Numbered from the stretch's first letter, positions 9,339-22,189 are shown. The stretch: 64,000 nucleotides of DNA from Agarophyton chilense (GCA_030374765.1 JARGXX010000092.1:2330001-2394000); one strand, 5' to 3'. Notes: generated by a model not told the origin, from the sequence alone. A program made the numbers and translations.

Positions 9339-10421
9339 AGAGCAATCTCCAATTCAATTTACCTCTGCAATGCAATATTCGGCGTTGCTCACGATTCCTT
9401 GTTACCAACATTATAATCATCTACCTCTACGTGCTCTACGCAACACTCTTCGCCAACGAACGACGGATGCGTGATCCAGTACACCCGACCGTGCTTGCGA
9501 GAAATTCCCTTCTAATTCTTCGTACGAAAGGCTGAACATGTTATCTCAGATACATGCATAGTGAAAAACGACAAATCCGTCTCAGCATCAGGAACGCCAC
9601 TTGGATGATGACGGTCTGGCATGCTGATGGAAAAAAGCATTATTTATAGCATCGGGAAATCCAAACAAATTGACTATTCTTCAATGGGCAAAATTATTCG
9701 GTGAGTTTGGTTGCGGTGTGGGAGAATCGAACTCCCGTTTCCACGGCCACAACGTGAGGTCCTAGCCACTAGACGAACACCGCTTACTCGGCTTATTGCG
9801 ATTTAGAAATTTTATTTATATATACCTCTTGTTTTTTTGTTATTCGTATATTGTGGCAACCTGAACAGTGAGCTTGGCCCCTTCAGATGCAGCAATTCGC
9901 CAAATCTCACGCGACACGAAGTAGCCATCAATCACAACACTATTGCCGGACGTAACGTCATGAATGTATGAGTGGTATCTGCCCAACCACTGGTGTCCTA
10001 GAAATGTAGGTTCATCTCGCCCCCTAGCTTAATCCTCAAGGACACGTTTGAACGTGGGCTTAAATAGTCACGAATGGAAACATGACTGCGAGCAATTCAG
10101 CATCTGAGCATTGACCTACAGGTGCCCCAGACTAAGATACAACAACTTTTAATGGCGTGGGGATAGGAATGATAAGGGTAGTGATCGAGATTATATTTAG
10201 TTCACTCAAACTCGAAAAGAAACCCATCTATCAAGAGAACTGGCCTCGTTCCATCACACTCCGTGATCCGAGATCTATCCCTCCGTCTTGCTCAAGATGA
10301 TCGCATATGCCAGGTACAGATAATCTCCATGAGACGCTGGAGATTCTCACTCTACCCCATTTCTAGTAATGACATGTTCGTCACGTGTTATCTATCCAAA
10401 CCATACTCCTGAACAGAAGGT
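9339..10421. other. intergenic region around tRNA-His
   Basis: Apart from the tRNA at 9712-9783, I see no gene; frames are short and AT content rises. It holds the 3' flanks of the glycoprotein and MscL genes, which converge here. Confidence 0.6.
9712..9783 (-). tRNA. tRNA-His (anticodon GTG)
   Basis: Read on the minus strand, 9783-9777 (GCGGTGT) pairs perfectly with 9719-9713 (ACACCGC), and 9712 gives discriminator A. The D arm (GTC..GAC), an anticodon stem TCACG/CGTGG enclosing loop TTGTGGC with anticodon GTG, and a T arm GGGAG-TTCGATT-CTCCC are all present, and there is no intron. CCA and the extra G-1 are not encoded, as is usual for a nuclear eukaryotic tRNA-His. The internal A box and B box (GTTCGATTC) are intact, so transcription by RNA polymerase III is expected. 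Confidence 0.95.
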
Positions 10422-11006
10422 TTAACTTGTCTTGGAGACTACTTTCCCAATTTCAATCGGCTCCACGTCCGAACCACATGACGGACATTTGTTCGCAATG
10501 GCAGCCATTTCGGAATAGCAGTATGGGCACTTGCGTACAATCCATGATGGCGCAAAACGTCCTCCATACTTCTGCAACGGCAGAATGAGGCAGAAGAACA
10601 GCGTGACACAGATTACAAAGAACGAAATAAAAGAGTCTAAGAACAGCCCATACCTGAACTTGGATGAACGAACAGTGAAAGTCAAATCCTCGAACGATTC
10701 CGCTCCAATGACCCCTATGATAGGCGTAATGAACGATGCCACAAACTGCTCAACCATCCTTTCCAACGCCAGAGCTAGGATAAATGCTACGGCTATGCGA
10801 ATGAGATTGCCACCGAAAATGAAATCACGGAACTCCTCCGGAATGGATTTGCCTGTGCCGTACACTCTTCTTTCTCCTCTGAAGCAGCTTGTGAGCCTGT
10901 TCAGATTTTTCACTGCAGGCTTTGTATTGAGTTCAGAGTCACCGTGTGCTAAGGGTGGAGGATTCTCGACGTCGACTTCTGCTACCTGGGGTGGGTTTGA
11001 AGCCAT
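10422..11006 (-). CDS. mscL: large-conductance mechanosensitive channel MscL with C-terminal zinc ribbon
   Basis: Start is ATG at 11006; 194 residues, single exon. Residues ~1-52 are an extra hydrophilic N-terminus. Residues 56-145 match bacterial MscL: EEFRDFIFGGNLIRIAVAF (amphipathic N helix running into TM1, with the conserved RGN-like GGN), a TM1 to ~97 ending TPIIGVI, a periplasmic-type loop, then RYGLFLDSFISFFVICVTLFF for TM2 (~118-145). The tail carries CPYC and CPSC separated by ten residues (C160, C163, C174, C177), a zinc-ribbon pattern also known in some bacterial MscL proteins. The family forms a homopentameric tension-gated pore that releases solutes on hypo-osmotic shock. In an alga, a plasma-membrane or plastid location is possible; a transit peptide is not obvious. 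MscL is mainly prokaryotic, so ancient horizontal or endosymbiotic transfer is inferred. Confidence 0.9.
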   Translation of the reverse strand: MASNPPQVAEVDVENPPPLAHGDSELNTKPAVKNLNRLTSCFRGERRVYGTGKSIPEEFRDFIFGGNLIRIAVAFILALALERMVEQFVASFITPIIGVIGAESFEDLTFTVRSSKFRYGLFLDSFISFFVICVTLFFCLILPLQKYGGRFAPSWIVRKCPYCYSEMAAIANKCPSCGSDVEPIEIGKVVSKTS

Positions 11007-13435
11007 GCTTGACGGACGCTTGGCTGGAGGTGATACTTTACGAGAGCTTCAGACCGTGACCGTTGTCGAGGTGCACTGCTTCGGCACTCGAAAATCTCTG
11101 ACTACGAGCCAACACGATATGCCCCAGCAAAGACACTGGAGAGGCGGAGGGGACTGTAAGTCTTGGGAGTTCCCACAAATGAAGAAAGTGGCCAATCGAC
11201 ACTAAGCCGCCGGAGTAAGACATCTCTACCTAGTGTTTATAGGACCATTAGCCTCATTTGAGGTCAGTTGGTCTCATATGAGGCCATAATTACAAAATTG
11301 ATAGATTTTGTAAACTTTTCCAATATTCCTAAACTTATGCAACTACATCATCACAGAGTATACCCCTGTTCCCATGGACGCAAATAACACCTCCCGAGGA
11401 GTAAGTGCTTCGCAGCTCCACGGATAAAACGTATGCCTACCCTATGATCAACGGTATTCCGTTCCCCAGAGCAATCTAAAGATTTATCCTTGCAGGAGCA
11501 CATACTTGCGGGCAGCGCTGTGACCAGATTGAACTGGCTAGTTTGGGTGCTCTCCTCTCCGAAAGGTAGTATCTGCTCTGGGATATCTCGCATACAGACG
11601 TGCTGCAGACAGTCTCGATAAATCATTGGGTTCAAGTGAGTTTAAACGTCATGTCCCGTCATGTTTAGTTTGGGGACACAACACGGGTGGCTACAACCCC
11701 AGAGGACAGCAGTAGTAGATATTATCTTGAGAATACCTGCCCAAGATAGGGAAAAGAAAAAAAGTCAAAGAAAGCCTATTAAAAAATGAGTATAATGGAT
11801 AGGATGTGCCGATAACAACATGACCAATATGTGTGTGGGGAGCATAAGTGAAGGTAAAAAGGTGTGATATAATAAATGAAATTTGTAAAAGCCTATACCT
11901 TGATTTAAAGACTGGATTAAAGTATCGCAATCTTTCTAGAAAAAAGTATTGTTCTTCTTTCTGACTCCGGCACGATGAAGATGACGTGTACAATGAACTC
12001 AGAGATCATGGGCTTCGAGAAACGTTATATCGCATACACGGCGCAAGACGTCAGTTTCTTTGTAATACGCTTGTCGTAGTGCGTTTTGATGCTAACGACC
12101 TCTTTGTTGTACCTGCAATTGGCTTTGACTCTGCACGTTGATGCTTCAAACGGCATAGCGTTTCAGGGATAATTTACGAAATGGAGGACGGCAGCAACGT
12201 TTTTCACGCTGAGTAAAGACCGGAAGGATTTGACGGGCGCAAGGGTTGCTAAAGGGTTCTGTAGAAGGCGAGCAATCCGTGAGCGGTGTGGGTTTCTTGG
12301 TGACGCTGACAACTACCACTTCCGAATCGGAACCTTGCACAGTTAAATATTCGTTCGGAGAAATTGAAGACATTGGCACTATATGCAAGACAAGCAAAAG
12401 TCAGTACTTGCACACAATACTAAAAGAGCAGTGAAAGTCACTTTTTCTTGAACAAATACCGAATGGTCGTAGAGTGTGAGCTCTACGCCGTATCAAGAGG
12501 TTCTGTTAACAACAGAAAGGGCTAAACAGTCCCACGTGAGTGACGGGCTCGCAGAAAATTTCGGCGCAGTCGCAGTAGAAAGCGGGCCCAACCCCCAAGT
12601 AAATAAATAAATGGAAGGGAGTTGATGGCAAGAGAGTCACATACTGTGCTAAGAGATAGATTTGGTGCCAAAAGAGGGAGGCGGTGAGCCGCTTTTGTCG
12701 AGCTGACTTGACCAGAGTTGGTCGGAGCTCACCGAGGTCGGCCTTATATAGAAATTTTGAAGAAAGGCTGGCGCCATAATTCGCGCAGCTTCCGGTATGT
12801 TACCTGCCGGCTTGTCCGAATTGCGCGCCTCACTCGACGCAAACCGCATTTGCGTTTCATACTGAATTTTTGGCTACAAATAAATGTTTTTTCTACAGCG
12901 TTGCGTCCAAACAATAGACAAATTCTTATATTTTAGGTGATTCAAAATGTAGGACTGATGCGCGTCGCTTACGATCATACAAACGAAGCGGCACGCGTTT
13001 CACTCATGAGTTTTAAACGCTTCACAGTGAGGTCACTGTTTTGAATACTGTCAACGAATGTTGCAGCGCGATAATCACACAGTATTGAGACAAGTATTTT
13101 CTTTCTCTCAAATTGGCAGATTTGGTGAATATTGAGAAGGTTTTGGTTGAAATGGGTTTTTCTAGCTGCATAGGTTGCGTGGGCTGTGCAGGATGGGATT
13201 GGAATTTTAGCCCGAAAGCATTACACGGGATACGAAATTGGAAGTAGAAGACGCCCACGCTACGAATGATAGATACTGGGAATCTGGACTTGTGGATCTC
13301 GCATCTCGTGTTCGGGTTCTTGTGGTCACAAAATTGCCTTAGTATTTCAAAAAAGCGTCCTCACTTTTCAAACATTATTGCTGGTACCTTTTCAACTACT
13401 TAAGTTAACAACAGTGTCTCGGAAAAGCATTTCGA
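11007..13435. other. noncoding region upstream of mscL
   Basis: Only short, unsupported frames (up to ~100 codons, lacking domains). GC content falls after ~11.6 kb. This is the transition from the gene island into the transposon-rich region. Confidence 0.5.
11251..11284. promoter_or_regulatory. inverted repeat upstream of mscL
   Basis: GCCTCAT (11251-11257) and ATGAGGC (11278-11284) form a 7-bp inverted repeat, with palindromic CTCATATGAG inside the right part and CTCATTTGAG in the left. It lies ~245 bp upstream of the mscL ATG and could be a paired factor-binding site. No function is shown. Confidence 0.35.
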
Positions 13436-13919
13436 TTGGTTCTATTATATGCCACGGAATATACCCGGAGTGGAAAATATGTATGTGAATATCGACTAGC
13501 AATGCAAATAATGACAGGAGATACGCATCTGTTTAAGAGGTTACGAAAAAAGCGTGAAAACAGTGTTCGGTATTATTTTCAGGAGATTCAATGTACTTTG
13601 GATTCTTACGAAGTTTTGTAACGGAAATGAAATGCAAACTATTCTTCTTGCTTGTTTCATGCTACACAACATGCTTGTAGAAGAAAGAAAATCACACCAT
13701 CTAAAAAATGGCATTCAGGGGACTCGAGAAGGTGGTCCATTTGCCGATTTCAATGATGCAGGAAACCTAAGGCAGAAGTTGATGACAAAAAAAGACAAGA
13801 TCGGACACTTTAAACAGACTCAAAAACCTTTCTCTGCCATGCGAAACCAAAAAGATGCGAAGCAGATCAGGCTCAAATTTTTGATTGATCATATATCGAG
13901 TGCTAATACGGAAACCTAA
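13436..13919 (+). pseudogene. PIF/Harbinger-type transposase remnant (DDE_Tnp_4-like C-terminus)
   Basis: Two overlapping frames read as one damaged transposase end. The phrase KSVKTVFGIIFRRFNVL, split across a frameshift near 13554, matches the V-E-R-x-F-G-x-L-x-x-R-F segment of plant and animal Harbinger transposases. TILLACFMLHNMLVEERK matches the diagnostic C-terminal CxxLHNMxxEDE motif that carries the last catalytic acidic residue. Upstream catalytic Asp motifs are not recognisable, so this is a fragment. A minus-strand 117-codon frame at 13938-14291 could be the Myb-like partner ORF of such elements, but shows no clear motif. Confidence 0.6.
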
Positions 13920-16900
13920 TCCTTTCAGACTTCATTATTATTTGTTTAAAAGCTTATTCAAGCAAATCCTTGAACCGTTGGTCTTCGTAGCTTCCACATC
14001 ATTGGCATCAGAACAATTGTCAGGAGCGAAGTTGCAACCAGTACTGGACTCCAGTGAAATCACAGGAATGCGTTCCGGATCATTTTCCAAAGAGTTATCG
14101 TCAGACTTGGGCTGTATGTAAGGCACTGCTACATAATGTTCAAAGGTAAGTACATCGCTGGACCTGTTTTCACTTGTCTTACGAGTATTAGTCGTAATCC
14201 TTTGCTTCTCCTTGTCTTTCATCTGCCCAAGCACAAATTTCTGTTCGAGATCCATAAACAATTTAACTCGTACCGAACTTGTGACCGGCAAAATAGATAC
14301 GTGGTTGCGAGGATTACGTTCCTGAACAGTCAGTGCTTCTTTTCATAATTTGTTTCTCTTTCAGCTTTTCATTTCAAAGCTTTCTTTATTTTAGGCTGCG
14401 CGGCCCAATGCCTCATTTGTTTTCATCATTTGCACCATTTTTTTGTTCCAATCGGACGTCTGTCTGGAGAGCTTATTCTCAAACTTGATTCGCTTCTAAT
14501 TTCATCAGTTGTATACGATGGAGGACTACTACCTTCATTTGTTTCGCAAATTGAAACCAAAAATATTTACGCTAAGTTGCGGAGTAGAATACGGTTTCAT
14601 TTCCTTCTTTATTGAATGACTCACCCGTTTCCTCTCCATCTTTTCTTTCTTCATCCAAATTCCATTAGCGGCGGGAAAAAAAAACTTCTTTCACAAGTTC
14701 ATATCTCGCAGCCACAACTAAAAAATTAAAGATATGAAAGGGGTACTTGTATCTGTTTCATCGGAACCAAAATATCAGTATATTTGTTTCCTTCCCTCTG
14801 ATATTTCAAGGCGTTATTGGTATAGTACAGTGGCAGCCTATATCATGTCGCTTTCTGTCGGATATTCTTTGAGTTTAAGAGCTAACAGTTTTTGGTGTCA
14901 AGCTTCCAGGCCCACGCAAAGCTTTTTATTGCGAATAAATCTCTGAGAGACCGAGAATTCAGGACATTCTTGGCTCTGATATGTATTTTTGTTGCTCCTA
15001 TGTAGTGCAACAAGGCGTTGAAAGGTTTGGTAAAAACCATAATCGAAGGGTTCACTTGTTTTATGGTTGCCTCGTTTTCCGTTTTCAAAGATTTAAAAAA
15101 ATATTTGCATGCAAATATGTTTTCTGTTTTTATCCAACCCTTTCCCTGTCTCATATTAAATTGTAGCTGAGGTGGATGAAGTTAAGCCACGAAAGGATTG
15201 TGATCCGATGTGCTGATGAACAAGTAGCACTTTGGATGTAAAATGGTTTCGATTGTTGCAGAGTTGGCGGAAATTTCAAAAAAGGGCCAACGAAATGAGA
15301 GCTTTACAAATGGACTTAGATTAGACCTTCTTTTGGATCGTGTGATTTTAATACAAATCGGTCTTTTTGGATAGAGATTTGGTGCTCCAAGATTTTGGTT
15401 TGATCCATTTCTAAAATTCATCACACTGTGTCCAAATATATCTAAATGTTGGATTGGATCCGCATTTCTTTTATTTGTGGAATTGCTCGAACTTATTTGA
15501 AAAATCTTTGCATTCCATATATTATAGATTTCAATCCTGGTGATCGTGTTACGGTTCCAAAACATGTTCAAAACACCCTAAATTCTACTTCGAGATAAAT
15601 TGTGCTTCTATTACTCATAAAGTTTCGAACAATAACGACCACCATAGTTTCACGAATGCAGATAACAGTCACACTATGTAGCCACCCAGCTTTTTTACAA
15701 TGACAAGAAGTAACAAACAAGACAGTTTTCCGGAAGTCTTCTCTACAAAGCAGACAACGGAAAATGTGTCGTTGAATCTTAATGGTCCAGTTCGAATACA
15801 TCAAAAGATAGTCACGGGAACTGTAAAAGATTTTATCTTGGCTACGCAGTCTTTTTCAAGATTATTTCGGAATTATTTCGTTATGTAAAAATTTCCTGTT
15901 TCTCATTTGGAGTAAATTATTCAATCTATAAATTTCAATCTAAAAAAAAGTTTAAAGTAGTCCGCTGGAGCCGAAATTATGAAGTTTTTCGGTTTGATGG
16001 TTTTGATAAACCGCTTCTATTATTAAAATGGAAAACCACTTTGATATGCAGAAGTATCTTCTACTTTTATCGACTCTTCACAGCTTGGAAAGGTCGTGTC
16101 ACGAACCTGGGTTTAAGATATGAAGAAATAAATCATATCCAGAGGATCTGGAAGCGATCCAATTTCCCATGAAGCCAGGTGTTCTTGGGTTTTTGACTTC
16201 ATGAAATCTATAAATGACAATGGAAAATCTTTCGTAACTCTGTTACACACATTTTGTGAGGTTAAAAGAACTTCATGTTGGAATGGACTCGGTGAAAAAG
16301 ATATTGAACTTTTAATTTCACACTATACTATTTAAGATAGGAAACTGGTAAATGGTTGCGAATTGAAAAGGGTTTGCTGCGGAAGGATTGGAATAATTCT
16401 CGTTTTAGAAGCGACCATGGGTTATACGAAATCAAATGTCCAGCTCTTTGAATCCGAGCATGCACATCAGACAGCTGTTCTAATCAAATTAGTGGAAAGT
16501 TGGGTTTCAAATGATCGCGTTTTATGCGCTGATTTATAATTTACACATGTTGAAACCGTAGAAGAACTTTCAGAAAAAAGAATGAGATTCACTTGAGTTT
16601 TGATAACGGTAACCGAAAAGCTTCTTATAAAACCTGTTTCCAAACCAATGACGACTTCATGAGGCCACCACGTTTCAAAGGTGGCTAACCTTTTTTGATT
16701 AGATTGAAAGTTGATGTGTATGATTTGGATGGACTGCCAGAGAAAGACATTTATCAGCACTTTCAGCAGTACCAATTAGGACCTCTCATTTTCGTGAAAT
16801 ATGGAGGACAACTGATGGAATAAGCAAGAAAACCCCGCTTTCTATTTCTATTCCAGACGTTTGCAAAGAGTACTATTCATAATTATCAAGTATTGACAAA

Positions 16901-17228
16901 CATATTAGATCTCGGTGAGATTATTTGAGGATGGAGAAGGTGTTTTAATTGAAATAATTGTCTTTCCGAGTGAATACTTCTTTGCTGACAATGTGAGTGG
17001 TCGATGCCTGAAATCTTCACGAAGGGACATTTGTGAACACAATGTGTCTTACAATGTATACTTTCTATTGCAAACTTGCAGATGGGTTCATAGATATCGA
17101 CTGGGATACTATTCGAACCATGAAAACAATCTGCATGAAAGAAGATGAAATAAATAACCCGTATATGGCTGGTGCTGGCATTCATTTGATGGAGAAAACG
17201 CGAAAACCCAGGAACTTAAACGTTTTTC
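13920..17228. other. AT-rich region, no gene recognised
   Basis: About 3.3 kb with low GC and only short frames. Probably eroded transposon DNA around the Harbinger remnant. I see no domain, RNA gene or clear terminal repeat. Confidence 0.5.
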
Positions 17229-17720
17229 TTACATATTCAACAAACCAGGGTGGGTGGAAATTGTAGTATAATGGCGGAACCGTGCTGATGTGCGGGAATG
17301 GCGTACCAATTGGATGGCTTTGTAGACAAGGCTGTTGACGGGCACCCACCCACTTGAGGCTGCCGCCAACCCGAACGGCGATCCAGGGACTGGAGAAGTA
17401 GACAATGAAATGGGAAGGAATGCCCCATTCCAGAATGGATGAAGTAATTGCGACACCGATACACGTGGATAAACACTGGTGCAGCTATAGTACTTGTTTA
17501 TTTTTTTCGTTAGAATAGGGTAGGTTTTACAGTAGGGCCTGAGCCTCGGGTCTCTAAGTTCCCAAACTCGGCTGCCACCTCTTGGCCGTAAACAGTAAAC
17601 ACGACTAGCCTTTCGCCTTCGTCGTCTGCGGAGATCAGCGACTACTCCGAACGGTTCTACCACAGCTTTCCAAGCCGTTCCTCCCCTCCGCACGTTTCTG
17701 ACTGTGCCTGGTGGCAGCAA
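17229..17720 (-). other. GC-richer open segment of unknown nature
   Basis: A 163-codon minus-strand frame occupies a segment clearly richer in GC than its flanks. The predicted peptide is Arg- and Pro-rich without recognisable motifs. It may be a terminal repeat or fragment of an unidentified mobile element; TGGTGGCAGC immediately right of its edge resembles a primer-binding site, but no second copy exists in the window. Not called as a gene. Confidence 0.3.
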
Positions 17721-17899
17721 AAACCCCTTTTAGCTATTTTCATGCGCTGTGCCCGTGCGTACGCGTGGTATACTCACACACAACGCTCAATCGCTTTGTA
17801 CAAACTTGCTCTTAGAAACTACCTCTCACAAAGTATTCAGAACTACATCCAACTCACAATAAGTTTGTTTGGAACGCAAAAAAACAATGGTATTGATGT

Positions 17900-18770
17900 T
17901 TTTATGAGTCACAGACGGACAAGTCGTAATTTATTAAGAGGTTACCCGCGTGACATTCATAATAATTCTGTTCTCTTCGACGAAAGACTGTTGCGTACTC
18001 GATAGCGGGTGAATATAGACAGAAAACACAGCGTGAAGCAGGCGTCACGTTGCGAGCAACTATTCCTTAAAGACGGTAGAAGGTTCGTGAAAGGTAATGA
18101 TCAACGAAGCCTGAGGCAAGGAAGGATGCGTGTAGAGGCGAGGTGATATTCTAAGAACGGCGTTACGTAAGAAAAATTAGATGGGCTGGACAACCCTTGC
18201 GCACGTCGCAAAAGAACAACAAAACATCAACAACAACACACAAAACAAACATTAAAGAAATCGTAATCATCGCAATGGAGAGGAAATTCTGGTAACAAGA
18301 GCTATAGCTCAAATGCGACTAGCACAGAGGCTATAGGTGCTCCTTAGTCAATAGCGACATTAGGATTCCTAGCCGACATCGAGATGGTGGAAAATTAGTT
18401 ATTGGTTGGCCTGTGCCTTCTTCACCCGGGGCCAAGCGATTTTTTTCCCAGGATCTAAAGAAGCTACTGTACTGTGATGTCTACAGTGTGGTGTGCCATA
18501 AGACAATTATTCCAAAAATGAAGAATTAAATATTTGGTGATCACACCGTACAAGTGTACAGTAGTAAAGTGCTATTTAACAAATCCTAATTCCTTAGATT
18601 TCCCTCAAGTATTCTTCTCATAATATCCCGTTACCGAGTGCAGTGCCAAAAACAAATTATGAATGCCGTATATAGAATTCGTAATTTTCGATTATTCGAA
18701 TCAATATGAATCACAAATGCTACATATCCCTCTCTTCAAGCGTGGAGCACCTGTAACGAAAGAGAGTAAA
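17900..18770 (-). repeat. G2 left terminal repeat (3' LTR), approximate limits
   Basis: Matches 33.29-34.14 kb in the same orientation with many substitutions and small gaps. Shared landmarks are CCTGTGCCTTC followed by GGGGCCAAGCG (18.41 and 33.79 kb), AACAACAAA-type A-rich runs, and TATGAA-GCCGTATA (18.66 and 34.04 kb). Confidence 0.55.
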
Positions 18771-21167
18771 AGCGTATCGACCGCGTGCTTCATTTTGACT
18801 TTTCAATCTCAACAAAATCCCAACGTTGCATCTGAACTCGACGGGTTATATAGTCTTCTTGTAGAATCTGCGACAGTGGCGATGAGCCACCCCCTTTATG
18901 TGGTGAGTCCACAAAATTCGTACGACGACCTGGATTTCCCAGCACATAACCAAACCACTGCCTGTTCGGGGCTTCCCGCACCAAGATCTCGAACAGTGCC
19001 CCTTCCGGCTTTTTTTCGGGTCATTGCCCAGCATACAGTTTTTCCACTCCCGCCGTTCTACCACCATCATCGTCTGCAATCAAGAATTTCCTGAATTATG
19101 CGGACTTCTTCAGGCGGAAACCAGTGCAGCACATTGCGCTTTTCGCTCGTGTTCCATGGTTTTATCCTGCGGCAGTCCGTGACGAAGATCTCACTTATCA
19201 ATACGTAGGCGCGGGTATACTTTCTGACGGTACTCCGTTGTATGCGGTTTTTACGAGCAACTGGCACAGCCTCAGTACGATTCCAAAAATGCAGAAAGTG
19301 GCTCTGGCTCCAGAAGCGTGAGAAACCCCAGCGAAAAGTTCACGCGATTAGTGTACCAGCGGATGCACCGTATGATTGGGACCGTTCCTTTAAACGAAGA
19401 TTAGAACTTCAGTACCTTTGGAGGCAAAACGAACGGAGAAGCCTACTGATATGTCGAAAACCACACTGATTTGGGTGTCTAAACGAGGCGCGGCGATCGC
19501 GGTTTATTCAAGATGGCTCTCTGTTTCGACAGTTCTCAAGCACGGGCGGAGTTCAGCTACCTTCGCACGCTCGATAATACCTATTGCGAAATCCCTCGAT
19601 GGGAGAGACGTATTAGACTACTGCTGGGATACTTGGTCGCGTACCAAATGCTGCAGATCAAAAGAATTCAGTGGAACTCGCGCTTCGGGCGCTACTCTAT
19701 CATCCCTCGATATTAGCATGAAACAGAGAGTCTTCGTGGTTGTCCTGTGGAGCTCCCTCCGGTGATTACATATATGGGTTCTGGTTTTGCAAATGATCCG
19801 TTTTCCGAATAGTGTGTAGTCATCTATAGTGAATTCATCGCGAAGGCGGCCGTGTTCATCCTCTGGGATGTGTATTGCATGTATCGTATGTTCTTCATGG
19901 ACTCAATGTCCCGATAACATGCGGGACAGCGAGATCTTTCCGTAATATTGGGATAACGTGCAAATCACGTAGAGTTCCTGCACCTGATGAGTGTCATGGA
20001 TCAGAATGGCTGGATACTCGTTTCCAGCGATCAAAATGAAAGACTTAGATGTCTTCTTGATAATTTCTCCGGGGAAGCAGCGCCTGGCAGAAATTTTATA
20101 TGGTATGATCCATGGATCAAACAACACATCGACGGCGATCATGCCAAGACCCTACGACAAATTCCGAGAGCACTACCTCCTACAAAACCATCTGGATACT
20201 AATTTCAGCCTGCGCCTCTTAGTGCCCACGCACTCGATTTTTAGCTCCAATAAATTGATTACGATGACAAGCCTGTACAGTTAGACCCCAAAATCACCTT
20301 TGCAACGGAAAAAAACGTCATTGAGCCGATAACTCTTGCTGAAACGGAGACAAATGACCACAAGTCAACAGCGACAGCTGAGATGCATAGTTCTTCGTAC
20401 TCCCGGAACAGCCGCTTGGGTGGTGGCACAATGCCGAACTCGGCAATCTGAGGCGATTTATCGGAAAAGCTGTGACTCCTCCCTACACTATTCAAGGCGA
20501 CCTACAGCAAATGCTGACTCTTTTGCGCTCCTTGATAGACAAACACAATGGCACTCCAAGCCCTTGAGGTCGCACCTCAGTTGTAATATAGAAGACCGTC
20601 TAGTGGTATAACCATGAGATAATTTCCTTCACTTCTGCTTCCAAATACTTCTTTCTCTTTTTATATCTTTTTGTCCGCTGTTCTCCAATTCTTTTTTCAT
20701 CTTTATGACCTTTCGTTTGCCTTTTTGTCCCCTCAGAAATTAAATTGGATCAGGCCTTCATGGGACCTTTGTTGCTTCTTGCCACCTTCGGGATCACAAT
20801 AGATCAGGCCTTCCCGAGACCTTAAAACCGACGAGACAGTCATCAATATTACTTTGGTAATTCACCTTAGCTTGTCTGCAGTACGACAACACGTGAGATC
20901 GTAGTATGTGGTGTTTCAGCTCCGATGTATCATCTCTGGGTTCATACCCGTACCATCGTTCTCTTTTAACAGTAAACTCTTATCTCTGGCATGCATTCCA
21001 TGGCATACAATTCTTTCGATAACGTACTATTCTCCTCAAATAAGCGGCATTGAGGCCAAGATAGCGCTTTTGTGATCAAGTTCTGTGGTTTGTGCTTCAT
21101 GTACAGCTGAATGTGTGTGCTCATTGTTCAATTGCTCCCTTAACGCTTCTGGTATCGCGTTACCACT
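18771..21167. other. interior of G2 between post-integrase region and 3' LTR, unidentified
   Basis: About 2.4 kb with short plus- and minus-strand frames (longest ~140 codons at 18663-19094 and ~115 codons at 19418-19765), none with a recognisable domain. It may be decayed 3' element sequence or a further old insertion. Confidence 0.35.
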
Positions 21168-22183
21168 TTAATCGGTTTTATTTAATTTTGGGTGTATCAC
21201 AGCCAGTCTTCTGGATTCTTGTGTTATTTCCGGTTTTTTTGAGACCTCCAACACAACATTCGGTTTACCCGACTCTTTCGGCGATGAAGCGACGTTTTTT
21301 TCTCGCTGTACGCCTTTTTTCCGCTTTGAGGGCGTTTTCGATTCTACGCTATTCTGCGCGGTGGGCGTGGGGCAGATCCTCCGTTGCCCGTCGTGCTCCG
21401 CTGGGTGCTCAATCGATATAAGCGTGTAATTAAACTGTGACTTTTTTACTTCAGCTCCGTTTTCCTCTATATCCATATATCTCACCTCCGTCTGAGATTT
21501 CTTCTGTTCCCCATTGACATCTGTGTCTTTCCATCCGTTTAGCTGAGAATTCCTGCTGATTTGAGATTTGCCTTTGTAGTGTGCTACTGTAGGTGGCGGA
21601 ACAGGTACGTCGTCAGGTTATCCTGTTTATAATTCCTCGATGCGAGGTGCGCGACAAACTTCAAAAGAATATTTCTTTTCACTATTCTTTCCGACCTCAT
21701 CGGTATTCTTCACTTGAACGTGATCTTGTTCGGAAACTAGGGCGTAATGCCTGTTCACGGCGCGTATCCCTATTTTTGCTCTGATCTGACCTTCAAGGTC
21801 GAAAATCTCACCCGTTTCTGCTCCGTGTAGCAGCCGGGTGGCCATATTTTTTAGATAATTTTGTTCTTGGGTGGCAAGTCTGCAGGCGCCTGTACTGTAG
21901 GGCTACCCAGTGGTGCTTGCACGTCAGTAGGCACAATAGTCACATATTTCTGCTGCACATGAGTCTCAGGGCTCGGCATGACGCCATCTACACATGAACT
22001 TGGTGCGCTCACGTCTCTTTCCCGTGTAACACGCTCAATCTCCTTATCTCTTCGGATAGCAACAGTGAACTCGTCGATTTCTACATCTTTTTGTGGTCCA
22101 GTCACGATTGGCGCTAACACATGACGATTTTTCCGTTCGATTTCTTCTCCGGTTTTTCGGATATACTTCTTTTCTATTTTCAC
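21168..22183 (-). pseudogene. G2 post-integrase region
   Basis: Fragmented minus-strand frames of Lys/Glu/Pro-rich protein. The peptide around PAEHDGQRR and the following Pro/Ser/Thr-rich stretch align with the PAEHDVRKDDETPP region downstream of integrase in G3, so this lineage carries a conserved low-complexity segment after integrase. Several stops and shifts. Confidence 0.45.
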
Positions 22184-22189
22184 GAAGAC

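Noticed and set aside
16915..17266. Plus-strand peptide with NPYMAGAGIHLMEKTRKPR, considered as a piggyBac-type transposase end
   Set aside because: Only a few residues resemble the NKYMGGVDxxDQ motif, and nothing else in the surrounding frames supports it.
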